Shown here piece by piece: positions 14,946 through 23,679 of a DNA stretch of 25,096 nucleotides; the first letter of the stretch is position 1, and each line of letters begins with the position of its first letter. Below the pieces are notes generated by a model that ran no database searches, had not been told where the DNA came from, and worked only from the letters and a program-made list of their open reading frames with translations. The stretch lies in contig CAZBNW010000029.1 in assembly GCA_964493385.1 (NCBI GenBank), forward strand, positions 1-25,096. Reading direction: 5' to 3'. The DNA comes from Loki-b32 sp964493385. Its GTDB lineage: Archaea > Asgardarchaeota > Lokiarchaeia > Sigyniarchaeales > SOKP01. The translations under genes were made by a program, and so were the position numbers.

Positions 14946-14948
14946 TGT

Positions 14949-14983
14949 TTGGTAAATTAAGATTAATTTTATTTTTTTACCAA
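14949..14983. terminator. Inverted repeat between convergent genes
   Basis: TTGGTAAA (14949-14956) pairs with TTTACCAA (14976-14983), the right arm overlapping the stop of the EF-2 paralogue. A run of seven T (14972-14978) sits on the plus strand. It may end transcription of the two convergent genes. Confidence 0.35.
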
Positions 14984-17166
14984 GAAATTCCTTTAACAAA
15001 TCGTAAATTGTCTATTATTTGTTTAGATTTATGTATGGGTACTTCCATAAAAGCATAAAATTCATTTTGCCAAAAAGCCTTTCCTGATGTTGCTGATCTA
15101 ATATCTTCAGCGAATTTTATTGAATTTCTTACAGGTAATAATAATTCTATGATCGCTTGATATTCCTTTTCTTGATCTATACTTTTGATTTTAGCAGAAT
15201 ATTTTGAAGGTAAGGTTGTTGCAATTTTAATATATTCAGGAGGAAGTTGAATGATGGTGTGATAGATTGGTTCCATCAATATTAATTCTGCTTCATTTAA
15301 TCCTTTTTTAATAGCATCATAAAACATAGCAGACAATTCAGAAAAGGCATTTTCTTCATTAATATTCTCTATTTTTAGATCTGAAATAATTGATTTAATT
15401 TCTGTCAACTTCTCTCCACATAATGGACCGTTTAAATGAATTTTCTCAATAATTTCTAAAATAGTATTTTTATAAAACTCCTCTAATTTTAGATTTCCTT
15501 GATAAATTAAGATATTTTGATCAGCATCACATTTCCAGAAATTTTCAATTTCATTATCAGCTAAATTTGTTTTTTCCTTTAAGACATCTTTTAATGTGTT
15601 AAAGGGTTTTATCGTCTTATAATCTATATTTTGAAAAAATCTAACTGTTTTACTATCCAATCTTTCTAATTTTAATTCTAAGGAACATTGATTATTAGGC
15701 GATGTAGCAGAAATTAAGGAAGAGTTATATCTACAAGACTCCTTAAACACAGCTCTAGGTTCTGAGGTGGAAACATTTACCCCCCTCTTCCCAATTTCAT
15801 TAGCTGTAACTTCAAGATGTAATGGACCCATCCCAGACAGTAAGAATTCGCCATTTTCTTCGTTAATTTCAAATTTTAGATTTGGATCTTCAATCAATAA
15901 ATTCTCAATTAATTCTTTCATTTTATCAAGATCTCTTAGATATTCTGGTTCAATGGAAACGGTTACAACAGGTGTGGTAACATATTTCACGCTTTCAAAT
16001 GGCACCATTCCATCAATACTGTTGCTATCTATTATTGTCTCACCACTTTTTACCCTTTTGAGACCCTCTATTGCTACTATATTGCCAACAGGAATAGTTT
16101 CTACTTGTTCCCTTCTTTGTCCCATGAAGATGGCAATTCTTTGAATTCTATCATAATTATTTTCATTCAGAAGAAAAATTTCATTTTTATTCGCACATCT
16201 ACCAGAGAAGATTCTCCCTGTTGAGATTAATCCATGTTTCCCAACTTGCACTTTACTTAAACATACAATTAAAGGACCATTTGGATCACAGTTTACCATT
16301 ACTTTTCCTAAATCAGAATTAATATTTCCATCCCATATTTTTTCAATTCTATATTTTTGTGCATCTCTTGGATTTGGTAAATGAGCCACAACCATTTCCA
16401 ATATAGCTTTATGAATTGGAAAATAAGTAGCTAAGTCAGCATAAGTTTCCTTTGAATAGGTTTCCTTATTATATCTTTCCCTAATATCTTTAAATTTTAA
16501 ACTGCTCTTTTCTAATATATTTAGTGTAAACCCCCATTTATGAAGTGCTGAACCAAAAGCTACATCTCCAGCGAGGGGTGATACTTTCCATCTTTTATTG
16601 AAAGGATGTTCAGCATATCTTTCTATTAGAGTGTTGAATGATTTGATTATTCGTATATATTTTTTTTTAATCTCCTCATCAGAAAGCTTCAATTCTCTAA
16701 TTAAACGATCTACTTTATTTATATATAATACTGGTTTAACTCCCTCTTGTAAGGCTTGTTTAATTACAGTTTCAGATTGCGTAATTACTTCCTCAACAGC
16801 ATCCACTACTACTACCACGCCATCAACTAACCTCAGCGCTCGAGTAACTTTTCCACTAAAATCTAAATGTCCCGGTGTATCAACTAAATTAATAAGAAAT
16901 GGTTCATGACCTTCAAGAGATTTCTCATAATATAAAGAGATATTCGCTGATTTCATTGTTATACCCCTTCTTTGTTCTTCTTCAAGAAAATCTAAAGCAC
17001 GTGCTTCACCTGCCAAATCAGGTGATAAAAATCCCGCTTCACTTAATAGAGAATCAGATAGTGTGGTTTTTCCATGATCTATATGCCCAACCAAACCAAA
17101 ATTGCGAATATTCTGGGTTTTTTCCATTAAATTCAGTATTTCTGAGATTTCTTTTCGTCGAGGCAT
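14977..17166 (-). CDS. EF-2 paralogue lacking the diphthamide loop (aEF-2p type)
   Basis: This 729-aa translational GTPase has GTP motifs GHIDHGKTT, RGIT, DTPGH and NKVD in order, followed by domains II-V of archaeal EF-2, including the late RSATSGKAFW signature. In domain IV the tip loop that normally carries the diphthamide His (pattern HxDxIHRGxxQ) is replaced by IENINEENAFSEL at residues 599-611 (about 15334-15372), with no His at all. Paralogues of this kind are known in Asgard archaea that also keep an ordinary diphthamide-bearing EF-2. The intact GTPase domain argues for a working protein, perhaps in ribosome recycling or a special translocation state; the role is not established. It ends in GISW; archaeal EF-2 usually ends in a related RKGL-type tail. 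Confidence 0.92.
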   Translation of the reverse strand: MPRRKEISEILNLMEKTQNIRNFGLVGHIDHGKTTLSDSLLSEAGFLSPDLAGEARALDFLEEEQRRGITMKSANISLYYEKSLEGHEPFLINLVDTPGHLDFSGKVTRALRLVDGVVVVVDAVEEVITQSETVIKQALQEGVKPVLYINKVDRLIRELKLSDEEIKKKYIRIIKSFNTLIERYAEHPFNKRWKVSPLAGDVAFGSALHKWGFTLNILEKSSLKFKDIRERYNKETYSKETYADLATYFPIHKAILEMVVAHLPNPRDAQKYRIEKIWDGNINSDLGKVMVNCDPNGPLIVCLSKVQVGKHGLISTGRIFSGRCANKNEIFLLNENNYDRIQRIAIFMGQRREQVETIPVGNIVAIEGLKRVKSGETIIDSNSIDGMVPFESVKYVTTPVVTVSIEPEYLRDLDKMKELIENLLIEDPNLKFEINEENGEFLLSGMGPLHLEVTANEIGKRGVNVSTSEPRAVFKESCRYNSSLISATSPNNQCSLELKLERLDSKTVRFFQNIDYKTIKPFNTLKDVLKEKTNLADNEIENFWKCDADQNILIYQGNLKLEEFYKNTILEIIEKIHLNGPLCGEKLTEIKSIISDLKIENINEENAFSELSAMFYDAIKKGLNEAELILMEPIYHTIIQLPPEYIKIATTLPSKYSAKIKSIDQEKEYQAIIELLLPVRNSIKFAEDIRSATSGKAFWQNEFYAFMEVPIHKSKQIIDNLRFVKGISW

Positions 17167-17382
17167 TTTCCAATAAATAACTTTTCTAAGATCTTATTTA
17201 GAATTATAAATACTTTGATTAAAATTTTAGGATTTTTATCGAAAGAAAATTAGCGGGAAATGATTTTTCATAACTCAAGATCTTCTACATTTACCAACAA
17301 TTGAATGTTGATTTCAGATGGGTCAGAGCTTTCAACAAAATCATTCCCCATTTAAAATTAAGATGAGGTGAAATTTAACTTA

Positions 17383-18015
17383 TTATAATTCAACTTCACC
17401 ATCGATCTTTACAATTCGTCCTTCGACATGAAGTTTTTTATCATAAAAAAGCTCTATTGCTTTTGGGAACGCTTTATGCTCCCATTTTAGAATTCTGGCT
17501 CCTAATGTCTCCTTAGTATCTGTATCATAAACAGGTACACATTTCTGAATGATAATGGGTCCATGATCTTCATGAATATCAACAAAATGGACAGTAACAC
17601 CCGAAACTTTAACGCCATAGGCTAATGCCTCTTCATGGGCATGCATACCTTTAAAACTAGGAAGGAGGGCAGGGTGGATGTTCATAATATTCCCATTAAA
17701 ATGGTTTATGAACATTTCACTGACAAAACGCATATAACCAACAAGCACGATGAGTTCACACTTATATTTATCTAGCACGTCTATCATTTTTTGGTCGAAA
17801 TCCTCTCTTGTCCCATTATACTTATCAGATTCAATCAAAACATTAGGTATATTATGATTTTTAGCTCGTTCGATACAGAATGCTCCAGCTTTATTACAAA
17901 TTAAAACTTCTACTGTAGCTTTCTCTTTTAAAATTCCAGATTCGCATGATTGGACAATAGCTTCAAAGTTTGAACCTGACCCCGATGCAATCGCACCTAT
18001 CTTTAATTTTCCCAT
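17383..18015 (-). CDS. purN: Phosphoribosylglycinamide formyltransferase
   Basis: It transfers the formyl group of 10-formyltetrahydrofolate to glycinamide ribonucleotide, the third step of purine synthesis. Residues 11-15 (GSGSN) bind the phosphate. NIHPALLPSFKG (112-123) supplies catalytic Asn112 and His114, and the EDHGPII loop supplies Asp150. At 210 aa it is of normal length. It starts at ATG and stands alone: 216 bp separate it from the EF-2 gene and a 431-bp divergent spacer lies upstream, so it probably has its own promoter. Folate-dependent PurN, rather than formate-dependent PurT, implies tetrahydrofolate or a similar carrier in this organism. Confidence 0.95.
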   Translation of the reverse strand: MGKLKIGAIASGSGSNFEAIVQSCESGILKEKATVEVLICNKAGAFCIERAKNHNIPNVLIESDKYNGTREDFDQKMIDVLDKYKCELIVLVGYMRFVSEMFINHFNGNIMNIHPALLPSFKGMHAHEEALAYGVKVSGVTVHFVDIHEDHGPIIIQKCVPVYDTDTKETLGARILKWEHKAFPKAIELFYDKKLHVEGRIVKIDGEVEL

Positions 18016-18446
18016 AATACATTTTAGGTTTTTTTCTCAAAAAAATATAACTTATTAATGTAGAATTATCAAATGGGAAAGAGTTGGAAAAAACAATATT
18101 AAAAAATTTTATAATTATTTCATAATGATAACGTTTTTATTTGATTAATTCATATACATATTAGAAATTTAGTAATATTTCATTCTAAAAATTATTCTCT
18201 TCTGATAATTATCTATATTGTAAGAGAAAATATTTCTTTTTATTGAAAATAAGCATTTACAAATTACCAGACCATATCAACATATAAGTGAAATTTCAAG
18301 TGTTATTAATAAATACATCAATACGAAAAAATATTCATGTTAATAGAAAATTAAGAAATCAAGAAATGATAATCTAAATTTTACGATTTAAAATTAAGGA
18401 TAAGATTTCATATAGAAAAATTAATTAACTCCCACAATGAAGATTT
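18016..18446. other. Divergent intergenic region purN / aCPSF1
   Basis: These 431 bp are AT-rich and hold the promoters of both genes. GATTTAAAATTAA near 18384-18396 is a candidate TATA box for the plus-strand gene, giving a leader of some 30 nt. No reading frame of note, RNA gene or strong palindrome was seen. Confidence 0.35.
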
Positions 18447-20357
18447 ATGAGTTTTGAAACTGAATTAATAAGAATTAAGGATGAAATTATCCAAAATCTT
18501 CCCTCAGAAATTACTGTCAAAAAAATTGAATTTGAAGGCCCTGAAATTGCGGTATATTCTGAAAATTCAGATGTGGATGCTATTGAAAGTTCAACAGTAT
18601 TAAAAGACTTAGCAAAAACCATGCGAAAACGTGTTGTTTTTCGGTGGAATGTAGAGCAGCGTAAAGATCCTGCTGAAACTGAGGCTTATATTAGAAACTT
18701 AGTAAATGAAGATGCTGAGATTTCAAATATTGAATTTGATCATACTAGAGGTGAAGTAATAATTGAGTCTGGGAAACCAGGGCTCGTTATTGGTAAAAAA
18801 GGAATTAATCTAAAAGAGATAAGAACAAATACATTTTGGCAACCTAAAACTATACGAACACCTCCATTACCCTCAAGGACAATTCAATTAATTAGAGGAA
18901 TGCTTAAAAAGGAACGACAAACTCAGAAGGATATTTTACTAAAAATAGGTAAAAGAATCCATAGACCTGCTCTCTTTAGAGATTTAAATATTAGATTAAG
19001 TGCTTTAGGTGGTTTCCGAGAAGTAGGGAGATCGTGTATTTTAATGCAAACTAGGGATAGTAATGTATTGTTGGATGTAGGATTAAATGTTGGGAATCAA
19101 AATGATAAATTCCCCTATTTTGATATACCTGAGTTTTCGGTAAGAGATCTTGATGCTATAATTGTTTCCCATGCGCATTTAGATCATTGCGGGCTTGTCC
19201 CATTTCTATATAAGTATGGATATCGTGGTCCAGTTTATTGTACATTACCTACACGTAATCTAGCCACAATGCTACAGCTAGATTTCATTCAGATTTGTGA
19301 AAAAGAAGGAATTCCGGCGCCATATTCGAAGAGGGATGTTAAATCAGCTGTGCTTCATACTATTCCACTCTCTTGGGGAAAGGTTACGGATATTGCACCT
19401 GATATGAAATTAACACTCCATAATTCAGGTCATATATTAGGTTCTTCAATGGTCCATTTACATTTTGGTAAAGGAGATTATAATTTTGTATACACTGGTG
19501 ATTTCAAATTTCAGAAAACGAGGTTATTAGAAAAAGCTGCAGTTAAATTTCCAAGAGTAGAAAGCCTATTAATTGAATCTACCTATGGTGGGCCGCAAGA
19601 TCGTATTCCTAGTAGACAAGAATCTGAAAGAGAGCTTAAACAAATTTTAAATTCTACTCTTAAAAGGGGCGGAAAGATTCTAATTCCCGTGTTAGCTGTT
19701 GGGCGAGCTCAAGAATTACTAATAGTTTTAGAAGAATATATTTCAAAAGGATTTATAGATAAAGTACCCATTTTTATTGATGGGTTAATTAGTGAAGCTA
19801 CTGCCATTCACACAGCTAATCCCGATTTCCTAAGCAGTGATTTACGGGAAAAAATCTTACACCAAGGGAAAAATCCATTCCTAAGTGATTATTTTGAAAC
19901 TGTTTCGGCTCAAGAAGAAAGACTAGATATTATTAAAGGTGGACCCTGTATCATTTTGGCTACTAGTGGAATGCTAATTGGTGGTCCATCAGTACAATAT
20001 CTAAAGGAACTAGCTAATGACGCTAAAAATTCTCTTATTTTTGTTTCTTATCAAGTTAGTGGAACGCTCGGGTCAAGGGTGCAACGCGGATTCCGTGAAT
20101 TCACTTATGTAGACGCAAAAGGTCGCACTCAGCTCGTAAAAATCAACTTAAAGATATTTACCCTTGAAGGGTTCTCAGGCCATTCATCTCGCAGTCAAAT
20201 ATCTCAATTCTTAAGACGAATCCAGCCAAGACCTAAAACAGTTATAGTGAATCATGGAGAAGAAAGTAAATGTATAAGTTTATCGACAATGATACATAAG
20301 AAATTACGTAAGAGTACAAAATCTCCGAAGAATCTAGAAACTATTCTTCTTAAATAA
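18447..20357 (+). CDS. fttA: aCPSF1/FttA: KH-domain beta-CASP ribonuclease
   Basis: This archaeal relative of eukaryotic CPSF73 is an endonuclease and 5'-3' exonuclease that cuts nascent RNA after U-rich tracts and terminates transcription. Residues 1-150 are the paired KH-type RNA-binding domains, with a GKKG loop at 116-119. The metallo-beta-lactamase domain follows, with HAHLDH at 242-247 binding two zinc ions and further ligands in NSGHILGSS, TGDF and ESTYGG. The beta-CASP region includes GKILIPVLAVGRAQE, SGMLIGGPS, GFSGHSSR and VNHGE. At 636 aa it has the family's usual length. An ATG ten bases upstream is in another frame and closes at once, so 18447 is the start. It is highly conserved across archaea. 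Confidence 0.97.
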   Translation: MSFETELIRIKDEIIQNLPSEITVKKIEFEGPEIAVYSENSDVDAIESSTVLKDLAKTMRKRVVFRWNVEQRKDPAETEAYIRNLVNEDAEISNIEFDHTRGEVIIESGKPGLVIGKKGINLKEIRTNTFWQPKTIRTPPLPSRTIQLIRGMLKKERQTQKDILLKIGKRIHRPALFRDLNIRLSALGGFREVGRSCILMQTRDSNVLLDVGLNVGNQNDKFPYFDIPEFSVRDLDAIIVSHAHLDHCGLVPFLYKYGYRGPVYCTLPTRNLATMLQLDFIQICEKEGIPAPYSKRDVKSAVLHTIPLSWGKVTDIAPDMKLTLHNSGHILGSSMVHLHFGKGDYNFVYTGDFKFQKTRLLEKAAVKFPRVESLLIESTYGGPQDRIPSRQESERELKQILNSTLKRGGKILIPVLAVGRAQELLIVLEEYISKGFIDKVPIFIDGLISEATAIHTANPDFLSSDLREKILHQGKNPFLSDYFETVSAQEERLDIIKGGPCIILATSGMLIGGPSVQYLKELANDAKNSLIFVSYQVSGTLGSRVQRGFREFTYVDAKGRTQLVKINLKIFTLEGFSGHSSRSQISQFLRRIQPRPKTVIVNHGEESKCISLSTMIHKKLRKSTKSPKNLETILLK

Positions 20358-20401
20358 ATCAAATAATCCTTTTAATCAATATTTATTATTACTTGGGTAA
20401 T

Positions 20402-20504
20402 ATAGAGTATCAACTCTATGGAATTAATATATTAAGTAATTTTTGATTCGGAACGCTTAAATTATTTTTGTTAGTATAAGGTATTTCTCTTTTTTTGGTT
20501 TTTT
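20402..20504 (+). terminator. Hairpin and T tracts after aCPSF1
   Basis: ATAGAGT (20402-20408) and ACTCTAT (20413-20419) form a seven-pair stem with an ATCA loop 45 nt after the stop. T7 at 20490-20496 and T6 at 20499-20504 follow. U tracts are the known aCPSF1-dependent termination signal, so this stretch is a plausible 3' end. The hairpin might instead be a stability element. Confidence 0.35.
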
Positions 20505-20571
20505 CAAGGAAAAAATAATTTTTTTAAACAGTATTAATTAATTTCTTTTAAAAAGTGCTTAGTGGTAATTT

Positions 20572-21528
20572 TTGAATTTAAAAGACCTGAAGTTAAGAGA
20601 TCATCTGATAACTATATTTAGACGCATTGTTCAAATTATTGCTTTTATCCTTATTAATTACGTTATCATAGAAGTAATTTTTGCTATAAACTTATTGGGT
20701 TTAGAAGGACTCCTAAAAATACTTCCAATTTTAAATTCTCCTAGAAATCCACTTTCAAATGGAGCTGGAATTTTAGAATATATCTTCTTCTTTATTACAG
20801 AAGGAATTCTGCCAATTTTTCTAATAGGAATTTTAATTATTATTATATTATTTACAAGTAGGTTTTTCTGTGGATGGATATGCCCTATTGGAACAATTCA
20901 AGACGCATGTGCGGCAATTCCTACAAAAAAAAAAACAGTAAGAATAACTGAAGGAAAAATAATTAATCATAAAAACTTATTAAAAGTAAAATATGTTATC
21001 GTTATCATTTTAATTATTCTTGTCGTCCCTCTAGCTTTTGCTCGAACTTTAAATTTTTCTTTTTATTTAGATTATAGAGCTAATATAGGAGATTTTGGAC
21101 AAAAACCATTATCGTTCTTTTCTTTATCTGAATATATTTTTGTGTTTTTTCCAAATTTGATTATGGAGATTTTTCAGACGGGCAGTTTAGCTCCCCTTTT
21201 TTCCAATCTATTGGTTTTTATCATATCTATCTTTTATTTAGTTCTTATAGTTCTATCAGTATGGTATCCACGATTATATTGTAGATATTTTTGCCCATTT
21301 GCTGCGGTAACTTCTGTTATAAGTGAATATTCATTTTTAAAACTATCGCGAAGCCCTGTGAGGTGCGTAGGAAGAACTGAATGTGGGTTGTGTGAAAAAG
21401 TATGCCCAAAACAAATAAGAATCTTAGATGAGCCATTTGAATTTTTTACTGGAAAGGGCGAATGTAACTACTGTTTAAAATGTAAAGAATCATGCCCATA
21501 TAATGCGATAGATATCAAAATAGGCTAA
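20572..21528 (+). CDS. NapH/MauN-like membrane 4Fe-4S protein
   Basis: This is a 318-aa membrane ferredoxin-like electron carrier. It starts at TTG; an in-frame TAA six bases earlier leaves no upstream option. Hydrophobic segments lie at about 15-40, 66-97, 140-157, 184-200 and 208-231. Cytoplasmic CxxxCP motifs sit at the ends of two helices (C100GWIC104P and C237RYFC241P), as in NapH, NosR and CcoG relatives. The C-terminus carries two 4Fe-4S sites: Cys265, 271, 274 and 278, and Cys298, 301, 304 and 308. It would pass electrons between quinones or ferredoxin and a partner enzyme, but no reductase gene lies nearby, so the partner is unknown. Confidence 0.85.
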   Translation: MNLKDLKLRDHLITIFRRIVQIIAFILINYVIIEVIFAINLLGLEGLLKILPILNSPRNPLSNGAGILEYIFFFITEGILPIFLIGILIIIILFTSRFFCGWICPIGTIQDACAAIPTKKKTVRITEGKIINHKNLLKVKYVIVIILIILVVPLAFARTLNFSFYLDYRANIGDFGQKPLSFFSLSEYIFVFFPNLIMEIFQTGSLAPLFSNLLVFIISIFYLVLIVLSVWYPRLYCRYFCPFAAVTSVISEYSFLKLSRSPVRCVGRTECGLCEKVCPKQIRILDEPFEFFTGKGECNYCLKCKESCPYNAIDIKIG

Positions 21529-21688
21529 TTATTTATTTGTATTAGTAAAATAAAACTAAATTTATCCTAATTAAGAAAAAAACCGATAACTTTTAGTATT
21601 ACATTGGAAAAATCTTTATAATAACATATCTAATCTTATATCAATAATGAGGTAGATTTAAACATACAATTTTAGGTTCATTAAAGCA

Positions 21689-22891
21689 ATGGATAAGCGG
21701 ACAATTGATCTTTTGCAAACACGATGTAGAAGAGATGTGAATGTAGGAATCCATGGGATATTAGATTCTGAAGCTACTAGATATTATAAAGAAGAAAGTG
21801 AAGAAATTAGACCTCCATTCTTTAGGGATGTTGATAGAATTGTTCATAGTAAGGCGTTTGCTAGATATATCGATAAATCGCAAGTGTTCTTTGATGTGAA
21901 TAATGCAAATATAACTCACAGATCTCTGCATGTAACCCTAGTATCCAGAATTAGTAGGCAGATTGGACGTGTTTTAAGATTAAATACTGATCTAATCGAA
22001 GCAATTGCGTTAGGCCATGACATAGGACATTCTCCATCTGGCCATTTAGGTGAAGATATTTTAAATGAAATCAGCAAAAAATATAATATGGGTACTTTTA
22101 GCCATAATGCTCAAGGGATCCGATGGCTTTCCTATCTTGAAAAACGATATCCAGAAAAACCAGCAAATGGACTTAATTTAACATTACAAGTTCTTGATGG
22201 CATACTTTGCCACGATGGTGAAGTAAATGAACAAAAGTTAAAACCTATCAAGAGAAATGGAAAAACTTGGAAAGATCACTTCAAAGAATATGAAGATTGC
22301 TTTGATGATAATAAAATTAAGAGAGTTCCAATGACATACGAAGGAATTGCTGTGCGATTCGCAGATACAATCTCTTATATAGGAAGAGATATTGAAGATG
22401 CAATATTAATAAAGCTAATAAGTAGGAAGGAGATTCCTGAAAAGAGCAAAAGAATTCTTGGCGATACAAACGCAAAGATAATAAATACCTTAATAACGGA
22501 TTTACTTAATTTCAGTTTGGATAATGATGTTATTGGTTATAGTGATGAAATTTTCAAAGCTCTAAAAGAATTGAAAACATTTAATTATGAGAATATTTAT
22601 ATCAGAAGAGATTTATTTAGAAAGAATTCTTCTGACAAAGCATTCTTAGATAAGTTAAAAGAGAGATTTTTATTAATTTTCGAAAGATCTTTGAAAGATT
22701 TAGAGGAAGAAAATTACAGTGCTCCAGTTTTTAAAGATCATATTGAGTACATTGATAATCAAAATTATAGTACTTATTTTAAATCCCTCAAAAAAAATAA
22801 AAAATTGACCATAATAGTAAGGGATTACATCGCAGGAATGTCTGATAAATATTTTAATGAAATATATGAAATATTTTGTAAAAATAAATGA
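21689..22891 (+). CDS. dGTPase-like HD-domain triphosphohydrolase
   Basis: This 400-aa member of the HD superfamily is likely to split dNTPs into nucleoside and triphosphate. The metal site is visible: His77 in THRSLH, His110-Asp111 in LGHDIGHSP, and Asp226 in RFADTISYIGRDIEDA. PFFRDVDRIVHSKAFARYIDKSQVF near the start is the typical Dgt opening (RD..R..hS.aFRRl..KTQV), with Ala-Arg-Tyr-Ile in place of the usual Arg-Arg-Leu. In bacteria such enzymes control dNTP pools and can defend against phage. A TATA-like CTTTATAATAA lies about 70 nt upstream. No defence partner lies beside it, so a housekeeping role is preferred. Confidence 0.88.
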   Translation: MDKRTIDLLQTRCRRDVNVGIHGILDSEATRYYKEESEEIRPPFFRDVDRIVHSKAFARYIDKSQVFFDVNNANITHRSLHVTLVSRISRQIGRVLRLNTDLIEAIALGHDIGHSPSGHLGEDILNEISKKYNMGTFSHNAQGIRWLSYLEKRYPEKPANGLNLTLQVLDGILCHDGEVNEQKLKPIKRNGKTWKDHFKEYEDCFDDNKIKRVPMTYEGIAVRFADTISYIGRDIEDAILIKLISRKEIPEKSKRILGDTNAKIINTLITDLLNFSLDNDVIGYSDEIFKALKELKTFNYENIYIRRDLFRKNSSDKAFLDKLKERFLLIFERSLKDLEEENYSAPVFKDHIEYIDNQNYSTYFKSLKKNKKLTIIVRDYIAGMSDKYFNEIYEIFCKNK

Positions 22892-23227
22892 TTTTCATTT
22901 CCACCTTACTTTTGTTCCTACACTAAATTGATTTAAGATATAAGAAGATAAAATTATATTTGACAAGCTTTTTAATAATATTCCCGGAGATTTAGACACT
23001 TAAGAAAAGATTTTTAAGGTTTAAGATGATTGATCTGATTAGAAAATAAATCATTAGACTTAAAAAGTTGAAATTGTACATAATAATTTTTTAATTTTTT
23101 GTCGTTTATTTTCAAAACCTAGAATTATAATATTATAATATAGTAATAATATAGATTATAATAAGACTACGATACAATAAAAAGAGTGAAAAGGAAAAAA
23201 AAAATAAAAAAAGATAAAAAATAAAGG
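22892..23227. other. Gene-free AT-rich spacer
   Basis: No reading frame of note lies in these 336 bp. An imperfect hairpin can be drawn at 23020-23064 (TTTAAG/CTTAAA and TGATT/AATCA arms). The last 50 bp (about 23176-23227) are almost pure purine on the plus strand, i.e. a long T-rich tract on the minus strand, next to the inverted-repeat element that follows. Confidence 0.35.
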
Positions 23228-23370
23228 TGGATTACACCATGGAGGAATATAGTAAAAAAGTATTTTCAGTTTATACACGGGGTTTTTTTTCAGTCACACG
23301 GGGTTTTTAAAAACTAGTTTTTTAAACTGATTTCTTTTTGAGTCCTCCAGATTAAGTAATGTGTAATCCA
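23228..23370. repeat. 143-bp nested inverted-repeat element (structured RNA or MITE)
   Basis: Four perfect arms nest around one centre: TGGATTACAC (23228-23237) with GTGTAATCCA (23361-23370); TGGAGGA (23240-23246) with TCCTCCA (23343-23349); AAAAAG (23255-23260) with CTTTTT (23334-23339); and CAGTTTA (23267-23273) with TAAACTG (23323-23329). The apical part holds two direct copies of ACACGGGGTTTTT (23275-23287 and 23296-23308). It contains no gene. If it is an RNA, the minus strand is favoured because the stem is followed there by a long U-rich run. The ten-base terminal repeats would also fit a small non-autonomous transposon, although no target-site duplication is obvious. Confidence 0.6.
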
Positions 23371-23523
23371 AGTTAATATATAGAACTGAGTAAATAAAAA
23401 TCTATCCAATTTGACAAAAAGTTGAAAAACTAAAAGATCTTATTTTTTTAAAGTTATGAAGTAAATAACCAGAAGAATTATTTGTATCAAGTATATTAAG
23501 CAAAATTTTTTAGAAAGTAAGAA

Positions 23524-23531
23524 TTATAAAG
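23524..23531 (+). promoter_or_regulatory. TATA-like box for tRNA-Gln
   Basis: TTATAAAG lies 25 nt before the first base of the tRNA, the expected archaeal spacing. Transcription would then start at or beside the mature 5' end. Confidence 0.45.
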
Positions 23532-23589
23532 ATTAGAAAAAACTCTAATACAGCCCAGTGGTGTAGAGGTCAAGCATCGGGGGCCCTGA

Positions 23590-23618
23590 TAAGTCTGGAT
23601 TTCTAGGATCTTGGAGAT
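23590..23618 (+). other. tRNA-Gln intron 1 (position 37/38)
   Basis: This 29-nt intron sits at the canonical archaeal site. The bulge-helix-bulge fold is visible: the 5' bulge GAT is cut after A37, the 3' bulge ATA is cut before A38, and the central four-base helix is CCCT with GGAG. In that helix C33 faces A (23615), a mismatch that a U33 would repair. An intron hairpin closes on AAG/CTT. Confidence 0.75.
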
Positions 23619-23639
23619 ACCCCTGGACCACGGTTCGAA

Positions 23640-23668
23640 AAATTAACGAATTTATCGTTTATCGGAAT
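23640..23668 (+). other. tRNA-Gln intron 2 (T loop, position 59/60)
   Basis: This 29-nt non-canonical intron lies inside the T loop. Its removal restores TTCGAAT. The bulge-helix-bulge fold uses 5' bulge AAA, 3' bulge ATT, a central helix TTCG with CGGA (one wobble), the T stem as outer helix, and an intron hairpin AACGA/TCGTT around ATTTA. Confidence 0.7.
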
Positions 23669-23679
23669 TCCGTGCTGGG

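Noticed and set aside
21689..22891. HD protein as part of a CRISPR (Cas3) or defence system
   Set aside because: Its opening motif and length are those of dGTPases. No helicase domain, cas gene or repeat array lies nearby.
23020..23064. Possible C/D box guide RNA (ATGATT and CTGA-like words)
   Set aside because: The box C match is poor, spacing is wrong and the words are common in AT-rich DNA. Only a weak hairpin remains.
23577..23596. Reading the tRNA anticodon loop as CTGATAA (Ile, GAT)
   Set aside because: It requires an anticodon stem with no 3' partner. The A1-T72 acceptor and the 37/38 bulge-helix-bulge fold instead fix the gene as Gln(CTG).
23611..23619. A TTG Gln anticodon in CTTGGA of the same tRNA
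   Set aside because: GATA would remain between the loop and the CCCCT stem, requiring an extra four-base intron. The TTGGAG bases instead serve the intron hairpin and central helix.
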